Positions 8,701 to 17,307 of a stretch of 39,184 nucleotides of DNA are shown here, piece by piece. Location of the stretch: IMG/VR virus record IMGVR_UViG_3300008954_000113, positions 1 through 39,184 of that record, one strand, 5' to 3'. The position numbers and the translations under genes are program-made. The stretch is from a virus. The notes below the pieces were generated by a model. The model was not told the origin of the DNA, searched no databases, and worked only from the letters and a program-made list of their open reading frames with translations. Positions within the stretch are counted from its first letter, which is position 1. Every line of letters starts with the position of its first letter.

Positions 8701-11700
8701 AATTGACTCAGAAAGAAGATCACAAGCACTTTCAGTAGTTTGGTGACAGGAATTAGTGCTGTTGAATACCCAGCAGCACGCACCAAGTGTGTCCCCCTCT
8801 AAAGAGCATCCATCAGCATCAGCATTAGAATTACATAATGTTTCATGCCAAGTGCCAATACAAAATGGTTCCTGAACATCTGTGCAAGTGTGTATTTCTC
8901 CCATATCACTTACACAACATCCACCAATCGGACCCCAACAATCTTGCAAATCATTTGGGCAACTGTCACCTGGGTTCCATTCATTAATGTATCCATGTGT
9001 GACACATTCATTATAAGTTATATCTTCTATACACCCACTATTATCAGAAGTATCCATCCAACAACATGATCCAATACTAGTACTACAATCAACAGTTGAA
9101 CAAGTATCAGTAGAATTTATCCACCACGTTCCTCCTGCATTAACACAATCCGATTCGGTCTGATCGTTGCTACACGAATAATCAGAATAACAACACAGTC
9201 TTGTTTCCGGTGGTGCTTCACATGTAATACTATTACAGTCAGTATTTTCATACCAATCGCCATTGCAATCATTTTGAGTTTCTTGAGTGCAAATATAATC
9301 GGTATAATTGCAGCATGCTCCTGTGGGAGGAGAACCACAATCTACATCAGCACAAGCGGTTCCTTCTCCTTCCCAACTACCTCCACTGTCATTACAATAA
9401 GACTCATACACTTCTGAGCATGTATAATTAATACAACACGCCCCGGGTATTGGTGGGTTACCACAATCTATATAATCACAATTGGTAAGTTGTCCATACC
9501 AATGTCCGCCTTCGCTATCACAATTAGAATATGTTTGTAAAGTGCAATTATAATCAGCACAACACGCTCTAATGGGATCTGCCCCATCCCCATCCCCATC
9601 ACCATCAGATCCCCCACACACACTACAATCAGAACCCCCGCCCATCCATGTGAAATAGCAATCCCACTCATTATTCTGTTCACAATCATAATATTCTTCA
9701 TTTGAAGAAATTACATCAATAAAATCATCAAGATATTCTATAGAATTTATTGGAAAATAATTTCCATTTGTGGTTTCAGCCATATATCTTAAAGGTTCAC
9801 CTTCTCCCAGTGAGAGATCAAAACCAACAGTCCAATATACAGAAAGTATATCATTTGGTAGATCAAACAACGTTTGTGTTGTTCCCCAATCACTTGGATC
9901 ACCATCGCTAAAGAATAGAACAGAAACATCCCCCTCAGTAGTTTCTGCAACAGTTTGATGATAATTTACAGGATATAAATAATAAGTGGTACCATAGGGG
10001 TCTGTATAGTTGTTATTGATATAGTTTAAAACATTATCATAATTATAAGTTGGAGACAATTTATCATCTATCGAATCAGTCCAAATATCAACACCAATTT
10101 TAGGTTTATTATTGTTGGGATTGTCGCCGTAAATTTCCTTAACGTAGGACACAAAATTTAATAACCAGTTTCGGATAATTGTTGATTTAGATTCTCCACT
10201 GCCCTCAAAAGGATGACTCATAGAACTGCTATTGTCCAAGGAAATTAAAATAGAACCACCATTAAACAATTGATGTTCACAGCATGCACCTTGCATACAT
10301 TTGGTCGGATTGCAATCTACCCCTCTTCCTAAAAACACACCGCCAAGATCAGAACAAGATAATGCTGTTTCTATAGAACAAATGTCACCAAGACAGCATG
10401 CACCATAATCACTATCAAGGAAACAACAAATATTATCATCCTCACCGCATTGTGATTCTGGTCCCATAAATACTCCGGGATTTACTACATCTCCTCCTAT
10501 ACTTTCACCAGCAGAACATGAAACATGATCTGTGTATTCACAATGAGCAAGATGAACTTCTCCATCTTCGTCTATAAATTCCCTATAACAGCATGCACCA
10601 TAATAACCTGCTGCTCCACAACATTCAACATTGCCGCAACTAGCACAGGAATTGTTTGGATCAACAGCCTTAGTTACAGGTGTTCCTCCATAAACATATT
10701 TACAAACTGCTGGAGACAGAGGACCAATTCCGTTTCCGCTAGAATCACCTATACATGAACCTTCTTTGCAACAAGCAAAACAATCGCATGTAGAAACACA
10801 CAAATCATTTTTCATATCAGTTCCTAATAGAATCCCCTCACCAGAATAACATCTAGGATCATACCTATAGTCGTCAAATAAACTGCAAGGAAGACGACCG
10901 CCACAATTGATTGGCATGGGTTCGTCTAGTGGAACCATCCTATAATCTGAAATTGACGGATCCCGTTCAACATAGTTGAAGGTTTCATAAAAATCACCAA
11001 AGAAGTAATTACATTCTGCCGGTTCAATATTTTCTATGCAAACCCCTTCACCATGGAAATCCCCCCAATTTCCACCAGCACTGCAACAAACTCCATCAGC
11101 GTCAAGACCACAATTTTCTAGGCACGAAGACAAAGGATTCCAATATGAATTGTTATATTCATCACATTGTTCTCTTGTTATAAAATCTTTACATTTAATT
11201 CTATCGGCGTCGTCCCTATAGCAGCACGAACCCACACCAACCACACTAGTACATTCTTTTGTACCATATCCACGCACTGTTATAGATGCATTCCAAGTCT
11301 CACCAGCATCATCAGACATTATATTGATAATATCAGTACCACAAGAGAAAAATCTTTCATTTATTTTAACATTACTTGGAAATTGCCACAGATCATTATC
11401 ACGAAGAATAAGAGTAAAATTAATCAATTCGTCCTCTCTAAAATCTCCTGTAAATCCAGAAATTCCAATTGGACATTGCACATCAAAAATAGACCCGGCA
11501 GTCACCGATAACAAAATTGCATCTCCCGGCACTCTTCCAACACAGGAGGATGGATTTTCGTGGCAAGGTTCCCCATAAATACCTACGAGTTCGTTTCTTT
11601 CTACGGGAGCAATTTTAATTATTCTATCTTCAGCATCAAGAGAAAATTGATTTCCGGTATATCCATGACCAAAGATTATATCACCATCATCAAAAGTAAG

Positions 11701-12183
11701 TCCCGTTGCAGTCAGTTCATTTTTTTGTTGCAAATAAGCATAACGTCCCTTTGAAGCATTTGAAACATTTGAATCAAAGATGGACGATAAACTTTTTATT
11801 ACAATTGAATTTTCATTTTCTTCAACACTAAGGTTTCCTTCTGCCGAAATTCCCTTAAACCAAAAGGTAGTACCGTCAGTAACCTCTTTAAGAACACCAA
11901 CACCCAAACCAAGGTTCACACCATCAGCATTTCCAACTGATCCGGTCGGTCCTACCAATCCATCAATTCTTACTTCTTCACCACTTGACAACATCACATA
12001 CAATGATGTGTCGTTTGCATAACTGGAAATCACATAAGTGCCAGTTGATCCACTTGGTCCAGTTGGTCCTGTGTTCGCTGTAGTTGGACCCATTGGACCT
12101 GTTGGACCTGTCGAACCGATATTTCCTCTTGGTCCAACTGTTTCATATGATTGTGTTATTGAACTGCTTCCAACTACTGGCAT
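5761..12183 (-). CDS. Giant modular adhesin: collagen-like stalk, Cys-module array, von Willebrand A domain
   Basis: At 2140 aa this is larger than any T4 structural protein. Order of parts: GSS N-terminal peptide (1-16); collagen-like Gly-X-Y (17-48); beta modules of phage-fibre type (50-310); cysteine-rich block 1 (about 315-640); a von Willebrand A domain (about 640-828) with a MIDAS-like DNSSSMS and a later LFFSDGDPSD strand; then a very long array of six-Cys modules (core GACC...C...C..GG.W...C...C). About two dozen modules occur in total, with Asp/Gly linkers (DGDGDGDGAD near 862; about 1675-1693) and a run of knottin-like repeats (C..S.EC.SGCC..G.C, about 1690-1800). A proline run (APPPPPR) and a short Cys-containing tail end the protein. 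It is probably a surface adhesin stabilised by many disulfides. Receptor and function are unknown. The ATG has an AGGA SD. Confidence 0.8.
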   Translation of the reverse strand: MPVVGSSSITQSYETVGPRGNIGSTGPTGPMGPTTANTGPTGPSGSTGTYVISSYANDTSLYVMLSSGEEVRIDGLVGPTGSVGNADGVNLGLGVGVLKEVTDGTTFWFKGISAEGNLSVEENENSIVIKSLSSIFDSNVSNASKGRYAYLQQKNELTATGLTFDDGDIIFGHGYTGNQFSLDAEDRIIKIAPVERNELVGIYGEPCHENPSSCVGRVPGDAILLSVTAGSIFDVQCPIGISGFTGDFREDELINFTLILRDNDLWQFPSNVKINERFFSCGTDIINIMSDDAGETWNASITVRGYGTKECTSVVGVGSCCYRDDADRIKCKDFITREQCDEYNNSYWNPLSSCLENCGLDADGVCCSAGGNWGDFHGEGVCIENIEPAECNYFFGDFYETFNYVERDPSISDYRMVPLDEPMPINCGGRLPCSLFDDYRYDPRCYSGEGILLGTDMKNDLCVSTCDCFACCKEGSCIGDSSGNGIGPLSPAVCKYVYGGTPVTKAVDPNNSCASCGNVECCGAAGYYGACCYREFIDEDGEVHLAHCEYTDHVSCSAGESIGGDVVNPGVFMGPESQCGEDDNICCFLDSDYGACCLGDICSIETALSCSDLGGVFLGRGVDCNPTKCMQGACCEHQLFNGGSILISLDNSSSMSHPFEGSGESKSTIIRNWLLNFVSYVKEIYGDNPNNNKPKIGVDIWTDSIDDKLSPTYNYDNVLNYINNNYTDPYGTTYYLYPVNYHQTVAETTEGDVSVLFFSDGDPSDWGTTQTLFDLPNDILSVYWTVGFDLSLGEGEPLRYMAETTNGNYFPINSIEYLDDFIDVISSNEEYYDCEQNNEWDCYFTWMGGGSDCSVCGGSDGDGDGDGADPIRACCADYNCTLQTYSNCDSEGGHWYGQLTNCDYIDCGNPPIPGACCINYTCSEVYESYCNDSGGSWEGEGTACADVDCGSPPTGACCNYTDYICTQETQNDCNGDWYENTDCNSITCEAPPETRLCCYSDYSCSNDQTESDCVNAGGTWWINSTDTCSTVDCSTSIGSCCWMDTSDNSGCIEDITYNECVTHGYINEWNPGDSCPNDLQDCWGPIGGCCVSDMGEIHTCTDVQEPFCIGTWHETLCNSNADADGCSLEGDTLGACCWVFNSTNSCHQTTESACDLLSESIWYEDGECDVNVVCPDGWQILGSCCNTNHNGSFDCLGIHTLDSCESSYPCALWTEGAEDCSNCVIQELGSCCTEDGDCITTTECLCLNYPNNGIWVSDSSGGECEEGTNSCWISCNDHSDCSCVYGPNEDYTCCNSGRCDTVDDCACSSNSDCTYCCMNGICDGYYDCLPNCDGICGTGDCPCNDGCCVNVWWEGSYESICVPDLLDLCDTSDTSHDGDSGDPDDSWPGPHDGHCCWPDGSCTLAFCTTYWDPNNPHAPCFCNNPNEEWPDGMPHPLIDGGCDNCSPYELDGLCCIDSACYCVSADTNSDCEYNNWTDCYDNGGNYDFDYVSPFDGTCEVSTCDDMDFGPCCIHNESGGQYTCEDVSFTLCKMLGGIPNMDWWDSGLTCAEIAGQGEEACPFGACCYWDGRCRNREENGCGGSHQEFMGIGTMCSEDPESCPPGPCCVGSMCITASGSLCENYWEGIVPDGASGVCSENPGICNSDCVVDYCNQDDDCPPDQNLCCMNNICEDCGGGDSDGDGDSDGDGDGGEGDDCINSNDCASGCCVNDYCTECVDDGDECDDSSECSSGCCKDGTCQNCPNGENCVSSDDCTECCVNNVCQTCTDEGGYCDNHDECSSGCCSYNNNVCVECKRGCCCDTSNGDSYDAKVPIDDPYPCSTSNGYTFFEGQKCCERSCDINDARPCCLNGSCSDYSTMVCHNLGGTSEWGTGACGDECSEYWDTDVTCCTGRDSRTPGSEPGPDSTYLKCKETTWQECYEDYSGLMLTGHNLDDCWVLDDGDQNPETPCWNGICCAYRDNGNTKCSYAKTDNCCAGEDGRFVVSEVLCGELDKSTNRNPCDCAQYGPDWCGESRRCVQLNSNEATCMLQYDDSNCNPACAYNEYCVSFDDGVSYQCLLGHGGAFAPPPPPRNTNEPIHPRELKRQIQNKTHRNDFLNAKRISSEKEEYDELRFVQLPGGVCVWMTCDPENCRYPECPQA
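9700..10263 (-). other. von Willebrand A domain nested inside a Cys module
   Basis: Within the 2140-aa adhesin, residues about 640-828 form a vWA-like domain. A strand SILISLDNSSSMS supplies the MIDAS DxSxS motif, IGVDIWTDS and VSVLFFSDGDP follow, then a YWTVGF strand. The domain is preceded by GACCEHQLFNGG and followed by YYDCEQNNEWDCYF...GGGSDCSVCGG. The vWA therefore separates the CC of one six-Cys module from its remaining four cysteines. Confidence 0.7.
12040..12135 (-). repeat. Collagen-like Gly-X-Y segment of the 2140-aa adhesin
   Basis: Residues 17-48 follow Gly-X-Y with many GPT/GST triplets, with a break at TTAN. Such segments form trimeric stalks in other phage fibres. A trimer here is inferred. 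Confidence 0.8.
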
Positions 12184-12208
12184 GATTTAATTCCTAACGG
12201 TAATAACA

Positions 12209-12216
12209 TTATTATA
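12209..12216 (-). promoter_or_regulatory. Possible promoter element TATAATAA before the giant adhesin gene
   Basis: GGGTATAATAATG on the minus strand lies 25 bp before the ATG at 12183, in the 83-bp gap between the two largest genes. The distance to the start codon resembles that of the TATAAATA elements at 24117 and 36575. It is two substitutions from the T4 late octamer and has no clear -35, so it is only a candidate. Confidence 0.32.
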
Positions 12217-12259
12217 CCCATTTACAAACTCTGAAATATATATCTATGTTTTATTATTC

Positions 12260-12285
12260 ATGAGTATCATCGATGAGTATCATCG
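12260..12285. repeat. Perfect 13-bp tandem duplication across a stop codon
   Basis: ATGAGTATCATCG occurs twice in direct succession. The TGA stop of the 1673-aa gene (12267-12269) lies in the first copy. The 13-bp unit is not a multiple of three, so the duplication changed the final codons of that gene (DDTHR-stop, where a single copy would read DDTHE-stop). Confidence 0.9.
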
Positions 12286-15200
12286 TCACCGTCACCAATT
12301 CCCCCAGAACAATCATCACAACCGCCTCCGGCCATTGCTTCGCATGTTGGTTGGGCAACACATGAATCACAAGTTGGACTCACACATCCCGGCTCACCAC
12401 CTTCACCAGGTGGGGGTACTGTTGGGTCGTCGCCTGGATCAACCTCTCCGTGTTCGGTTTCACCTGTCCAGTGATTACAATTGCCATCAGATCCTCCTCG
12501 ACAGGGGGGCCCGTCAATATCACCATCACCATCACTACCACCATCACTATCACCATCACCATCACTATCACCATCACTATCACTACCACCATCACTGTCG
12601 CCGTCGCCGTCACCATCACTGTCGCCGTCGCCGTCACCATCACTGTCACCCCATGGTGGTGGGTCATCATCATTGGGGTCTGGACAATGTATTGGGGGAC
12701 AATCGTGTCCATCGGTTGGACCATCCCAACCACCACAGCCGAAACAAAATGGACAGCAACTACATCTTGGAGGATTGCAGTTATCATAAACTCCATCGGG
12801 AGGATCACCCTGCGTGGGATCTCCGTCACTATCACCTACAGGTGGATCCCAGGGGGAGTCGCCATCACTGTCACTGTCACTGTCGCTGTCACTGTCACTG
12901 TCACTGTCGCTGTCGCTGTCACTGTCGCTGTCACCATAAATAGATTCACAATCAACAGAGTTTCCTTCGCATTCATAACAATACCAACCACCAATCTCTC
13001 CTCCGTGTGGAACTCCATTGCATAAATGATTGTGCATGCATAGTGTATTAGAACCACCCCAAATGCCCCCCAATTCATTGTGACATTCTTGTGGTCCTTG
13101 TGTTAATATACATTTAGATTCAAAATCTCCACCCGATACATGCACACAACCACAACATGCTCCCCACGCATTTGATCCACATCCTAAATTATCTTTAATG
13201 TGGTTGGGAACTTCTTCTATAGTTTTAAATCTAGGAGACAATGGAACGCCTAATTTACCTGTGGTTGGAAAATCATATTTTAAACATTCTTCCCAGGTGT
13301 TTGTTGAAACTAAACCACTTTGTGTACAACATACAATTTGATCGAGGGAACACTGATCTTCCCAATCGGGATCGTAGTTCCTATAATCATAATCGTTATT
13401 GGAGATATAAACTTTCACTCCCTGACAACTTTCACCACAACATTCAATTGGCTCGGGTGAACCATAACCAAAATCTTCGGGGGCATCCATACCATATTGA
13501 TTGGTGTCAATAGATTCAAAGTAACCCATGTGAGCATCACATGAAGCATGAGTAAAATTACATGCATCTATTACATCTGTTCCTAAATCTAAACCGTCTA
13601 AAAAGGATTGAACATCATCAGCAGAACCATTTTCGTTTAGATGTTGTAAATAATTCCAATCTCCCCAATACATTGGACCCATACAACACCTACCTCTTTT
13701 TGCACAAGAGGTGCATTCATAATCTATATTTCCCGAATCTATACCAAGCATACTCGGCCATTTAAACCAACCACTATTAATATAACAGCCTTGACAATGA
13801 CGAGCATCAATGTCTCCAATGCCACCATTGGCAATGGAGTCACATATCGTACACGAAACAATACTAGGACATTCATATCTACTATATCCCGTATCTCCTA
13901 AATATCCAGGCCAATCTCGCCATTGCATGAAACCGGGATTGAACGAATTGTCTATGCTGTTGGTGGGGTCGATTCTCGGATCCAATATCATCGATCTGAC
14001 AGGTTCGTTTATAACATCTCTATACATGATTTTATCACATGTGCTATTTTGCCCTATCCCGTAAGGACTATCATCCCCTAGATTTGATCCATGCCATACT
14101 AAATTTGGTCCATCGCACAAAGCACCAATTATATCTGCACACGTTCCCCTATAAGTGTTGCAACATGCTCCTATTCTACATTCTATGTCCTCACATAATT
14201 GACCTTCTGTGAAAATTCCGTTATCTAAAGAACAAGAGAACATGTCTGTATCTTCGCACGCTCCACTCCCATCACTAGAGCAACATGCACCAAGAAGTGG
14301 ATCTGGGACAGGTGTGTCTTCGCAGCAGCATTCCCAACACTGACCATCTACCAACAACATAGTTCCAGATGATAGTGTTTCTCCAGTCGAACATGTTCCA
14401 ACTTCACACGGACAATCTACACCATTGCATGCACATATGTTATATTCAAGACCCGTTTCGGGGTCATAACATGGACCATCTTTGATTTGTTGCCACCCTA
14501 TACAAACTGATGTGCATGGTGGGAAGTTTCCATCCGGGCATTTTCCGTTTTCATCTAATGTGGCACCTCTAGTACCATCTTCCAACAAACAATCAAACGG
14601 AGCATATGCAGTAGTGTCCCTTTTTGGACCAGCACATCTAGATCCCACTCCCCAGAAAACCCCCACTCCACCATTATTTGATCTTAGTTGATTACATACC
14701 ATAGGTGTAGTTTCATAACATACTTCATCAACGCAACAACCTCCCATCTGACCACTTAAACAACAATTGAAATTTTCACAACTTTGAGTTGAATGGAATG
14801 TACTATTTGGAACAAAGGAACATTCTTCCTCTGTCAATTCATAGCAAATATTATCAATACAACAGGCTGCTCTTTCTTTACACGGCTTTGGACATCCACC
14901 AAGTACATATTCCACATCATTACAGGTTTTGTTCCTAATGAAGAAACCACCAAACAATAAACATTTTTCCGAAGTCGTGTCTATACAACCCCCATTCACA
15001 CAACATGAACCTTCCGTGTAGCAATCTGGTCCTTCAGGTCTTTCTGTGCAAGGCAAAGAACTAAAAAGTCCTCCAATAGTTTCACAATAAGAATCTGTTG
15101 TATAATCTAAACATTTTGGTTGAGAATAGTCATCGTCCCCCTCTAATCCCTCACAGAAACAACAAGAACCCAAAATGTTTGGCGATGTGTATGTTTGATC

Positions 15201-17288
15201 AAACACAACATTAGAAAACCTATAAATTACACCAGAAGAACTACCATCGTTCTCCGATGTCATTCCCATGTGCAACCCGCTTTTTAAAATTTCAATATCA
15301 CCCAATGCACCAGCAAACGAAAACGGAACATCCGATCCCTCAAGAAAATCCTTGTTGACTATAGTGGTCGTGTTTTCTGGACCATTCAATAAATTATTAC
15401 TATCTAGAGATTCCCTGTGATTTGTAAATTGTGCAGTAAGTTTGCTACCATTCCACTGTGTGTTTAAAGCCCCCTCAGCCGAATTGCCCGAAAATATGTA
15501 CAGCAATTCTCCCGTATTACCAACAATACCACCATTTGGAAGTTCCTGAGATCCGTTGAAAAGAACAGTATATTCAGAAGAAGAATTTATTGATATGTCA
15601 CGACCGCTAACAGTTAATGTTCGGAAGTATGCAGTGGCACCGTCCCTTTCTTTGAATAATCTTCCATGTTCTATGTTTTCGCTGGTATTCAGAATGTTAT
15701 ATTCTGGATTATAATCTGTGCCCGTCGGACCTCTTGCACCAGTAATACCGATTGAATATTCTATATGTCTGTTGTTATATGTTTCATTTTCTTTTACATT
15801 GACGCTTAATTTATTTTTAGATAAAATATATGCAGATGAATACGTTTTATATTCATCATAATCATAGTTATGAAGGGATATATCAGATAAGGAGTTTCCG
15901 CAGGTTATATCATCCCCTGCATATGAAATATTCACACCAATCCCCGGACCTATAATATAACCCACCGAAGGGTGGATGGATATAGTTTGTTTTGGTGATA
16001 ATATAATATTTTTTAATACTGCTGACTCATATTCGTTTTCATGATTGAGTTTGTATATATAAATTCGACCGGGGCTATAATCACCACTTGTACTATCGTT
16101 ACCTGCACCATAACTGCCAACCACAAGAGTATCATCCCACACATCCAACCCATGTCCAAAATTAGATCCTGTTTCTGGAAAAGGATTTATTATTATTTCA
16201 GATTGTATCCAATTATCATCACTATTTTTCGTATAAACATAAACTGCTCCATTGTAACCATCCTCTTCCCAAAAACGAACAGAACATGCACCAGCACAAG
16301 CAACATTACCGTGAATAGAAACGTCAAGACCATGTGAAGGTGAGAATGGGAGGGCTGTACAATTGGTGTATGGAAAATCAGTGCAACTTCCTCGTTCATA
16401 GAATTTTCTTTCCCAATCAGAATTTTGATAATCATATTCATATATTGTAACACCACCTCGATAACCACTGCTCCCAAAAGGTGAAATTATCATTTTACCA
16501 TTTCTTATACAACCAGTTCCTGGTTCGTATCCCCCAGTCTCCTCAAGGGCCCATCCATATATCTCTGTCAGTGTTTTATTACTCCATTCTGTATTTTCCG
16601 TCCACGATGATCCATTATCCGATGTGGTATAGTGATAAAAAAATGCATCATTATTATCCGTCCGTCCGACAGAAAAGAATAAAGAATTACTAGAAGCATC
16701 CACTAAACATGCTCCCTTTCCAATCAACTCCCAGTCGTCTTGAACGCCGCTGGGACGAATTTTCTGAATCTGTGACCATGTTCCAGAAGCACTATCTCTT
16801 TTCCACACATATACTGCTCCTGTGTCATAACCATCCTCTTCAGCCCCTAATGCACCACCAACAACAACAACATCATCATTATCAAAAACAGTAACATCTA
16901 CATTCCTTCCAAGTGACCAACCAGCACCACCATCATTTGCATATAATGTGGCGTCTAACACCCATGAATCAATTATCTTTTTATATACAAAAATTCTACC
17001 GGTGCTGCTGCTCCACTTGGGGTCAGAAATGAGTTTATAATCACCATCTTCAGATAAACCATATTTTCCCATTTTTATAGCGGTCGCCCCTGATCCTTCT
17101 ACATAAACTACCGGACCATATGACACAACACTAGTAATTCTATGTCCAGTGGGACCAGTAGGGCCGATTTCTCCGATCGAACCAGTTGGACCAGTTGGAC
17201 CGATAGGACCAGTATTTCCTGTGTTCCCTAAAAAACCATCACCACCGATGGTTTTTGGTATTTGACTTGAACCGTGTATTTCTAGCAT
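12267..17288 (-). CDS. Giant modular adhesin: collagen-like stalk, FG-GAP-like propeller, Cys modules, SD/DGD repeats
   Basis: The product is 1673 aa. It opens with the GSS peptide shared with its two large neighbours, then a collagen-like segment (18-48) and a short VVSYGPVVYVEGSG beta strand. From about 60 to 480 there are repeated blades of the type 'GR.v.v..ddv.vVGg......GavYVyk......W', ending with LDVWDDTLVVGSYGAG. This is an FG-GAP/integrin-like propeller pattern. A second short collagen-like bit (GITGARGPTGT) and a beta domain lead to cysteine modules from about 704 (LGSCCFCEG, EGSCCVNGGC, RAACCIDNIC, LGACCSSDGSG). Ser-Asp dipeptides fill about 1452-1477 and Asp/Gly/Ser repeats about 1546-1592. 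The tail is Cys- and Gly-rich. The likely role is a long surface adhesin. The SD is weak and distant (GGATG), so initiation may depend on coupling. Confidence 0.8.
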   Translation of the reverse strand: MLEIHGSSQIPKTIGGDGFLGNTGNTGPIGPTGPTGSIGEIGPTGPTGHRITSVVSYGPVVYVEGSGATAIKMGKYGLSEDGDYKLISDPKWSSSTGRIFVYKKIIDSWVLDATLYANDGGAGWSLGRNVDVTVFDNDDVVVVGGALGAEEDGYDTGAVYVWKRDSASGTWSQIQKIRPSGVQDDWELIGKGACLVDASSNSLFFSVGRTDNNDAFFYHYTTSDNGSSWTENTEWSNKTLTEIYGWALEETGGYEPGTGCIRNGKMIISPFGSSGYRGGVTIYEYDYQNSDWERKFYERGSCTDFPYTNCTALPFSPSHGLDVSIHGNVACAGACSVRFWEEDGYNGAVYVYTKNSDDNWIQSEIIINPFPETGSNFGHGLDVWDDTLVVGSYGAGNDSTSGDYSPGRIYIYKLNHENEYESAVLKNIILSPKQTISIHPSVGYIIGPGIGVNISYAGDDITCGNSLSDISLHNYDYDEYKTYSSAYILSKNKLSVNVKENETYNNRHIEYSIGITGARGPTGTDYNPEYNILNTSENIEHGRLFKERDGATAYFRTLTVSGRDISINSSSEYTVLFNGSQELPNGGIVGNTGELLYIFSGNSAEGALNTQWNGSKLTAQFTNHRESLDSNNLLNGPENTTTIVNKDFLEGSDVPFSFAGALGDIEILKSGLHMGMTSENDGSSSGVIYRFSNVVFDQTYTSPNILGSCCFCEGLEGDDDYSQPKCLDYTTDSYCETIGGLFSSLPCTERPEGPDCYTEGSCCVNGGCIDTTSEKCLLFGGFFIRNKTCNDVEYVLGGCPKPCKERAACCIDNICYELTEEECSFVPNSTFHSTQSCENFNCCLSGQMGGCCVDEVCYETTPMVCNQLRSNNGGVGVFWGVGSRCAGPKRDTTAYAPFDCLLEDGTRGATLDENGKCPDGNFPPCTSVCIGWQQIKDGPCYDPETGLEYNICACNGVDCPCEVGTCSTGETLSSGTMLLVDGQCWECCCEDTPVPDPLLGACCSSDGSGACEDTDMFSCSLDNGIFTEGQLCEDIECRIGACCNTYRGTCADIIGALCDGPNLVWHGSNLGDDSPYGIGQNSTCDKIMYRDVINEPVRSMILDPRIDPTNSIDNSFNPGFMQWRDWPGYLGDTGYSRYECPSIVSCTICDSIANGGIGDIDARHCQGCYINSGWFKWPSMLGIDSGNIDYECTSCAKRGRCCMGPMYWGDWNYLQHLNENGSADDVQSFLDGLDLGTDVIDACNFTHASCDAHMGYFESIDTNQYGMDAPEDFGYGSPEPIECCGESCQGVKVYISNNDYDYRNYDPDWEDQCSLDQIVCCTQSGLVSTNTWEECLKYDFPTTGKLGVPLSPRFKTIEEVPNHIKDNLGCGSNAWGACCGCVHVSGGDFESKCILTQGPQECHNELGGIWGGSNTLCMHNHLCNGVPHGGEIGGWYCYECEGNSVDCESIYGDSDSDSDSDSDSDSDSDSDSDSDGDSPWDPPVGDSDGDPTQGDPPDGVYDNCNPPRCSCCPFCFGCGGWDGPTDGHDCPPIHCPDPNDDDPPPWGDSDGDGDGDSDGDGDGDSDGGSDSDGDSDGDGDSDGGSDGDGDIDGPPCRGGSDGNCNHWTGETEHGEVDPGDDPTVPPPGEGGEPGCVSPTCDSCVAQPTCEAMAGGGCDDCSGGIGDGDDDTHR
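12513..12650 (-). repeat. Asp-Gly-Ser (DGDGDSDG) repeat tract
   Basis: Codons for alternating Asp, Gly and Ser fill residues about 1546-1592 of the 1673-aa adhesin, including near-identical tandem DNA units (gtcgccgtcgccgtcaccat on the plus strand). Such tracts are flexible and may chelate calcium, as in thrombospondin type-3 or dockerin-like sequences. That role is inferred. Shorter relatives lie in the 2140-aa adhesin. Confidence 0.85.
12858..12932 (-). repeat. Ser-Asp dipeptide repeat
   Basis: About a dozen consecutive SD dipeptides are encoded by 6-bp units (plus strand tcactg or tcgctg). They resemble the SD stalks of staphylococcal Sdr/Clf adhesins, which hold a binding domain away from the surface. 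The stalk role here is inferred. Confidence 0.88.
17145..17237 (-). repeat. Collagen-like Gly-X-Y segment of the 1673-aa adhesin
   Basis: Residues 18-48 read as ten Gly-X-Y triplets (GNTGNTGPIGPTGPTG and onward), ending at GPTGPTG. Confidence 0.85.
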
Positions 17289-17307
17289 TTATTATATATC
17301 ATCCTCA

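Noticed and set aside
12260-12943. Plus-strand His-rich and Ser/Pro-rich ORFs over the adhesin gene end.
   Set aside because: They are the antisense of the Asp/Ser/Gly repeat codons and lack SD sequences. Their bias is created by the repeats.
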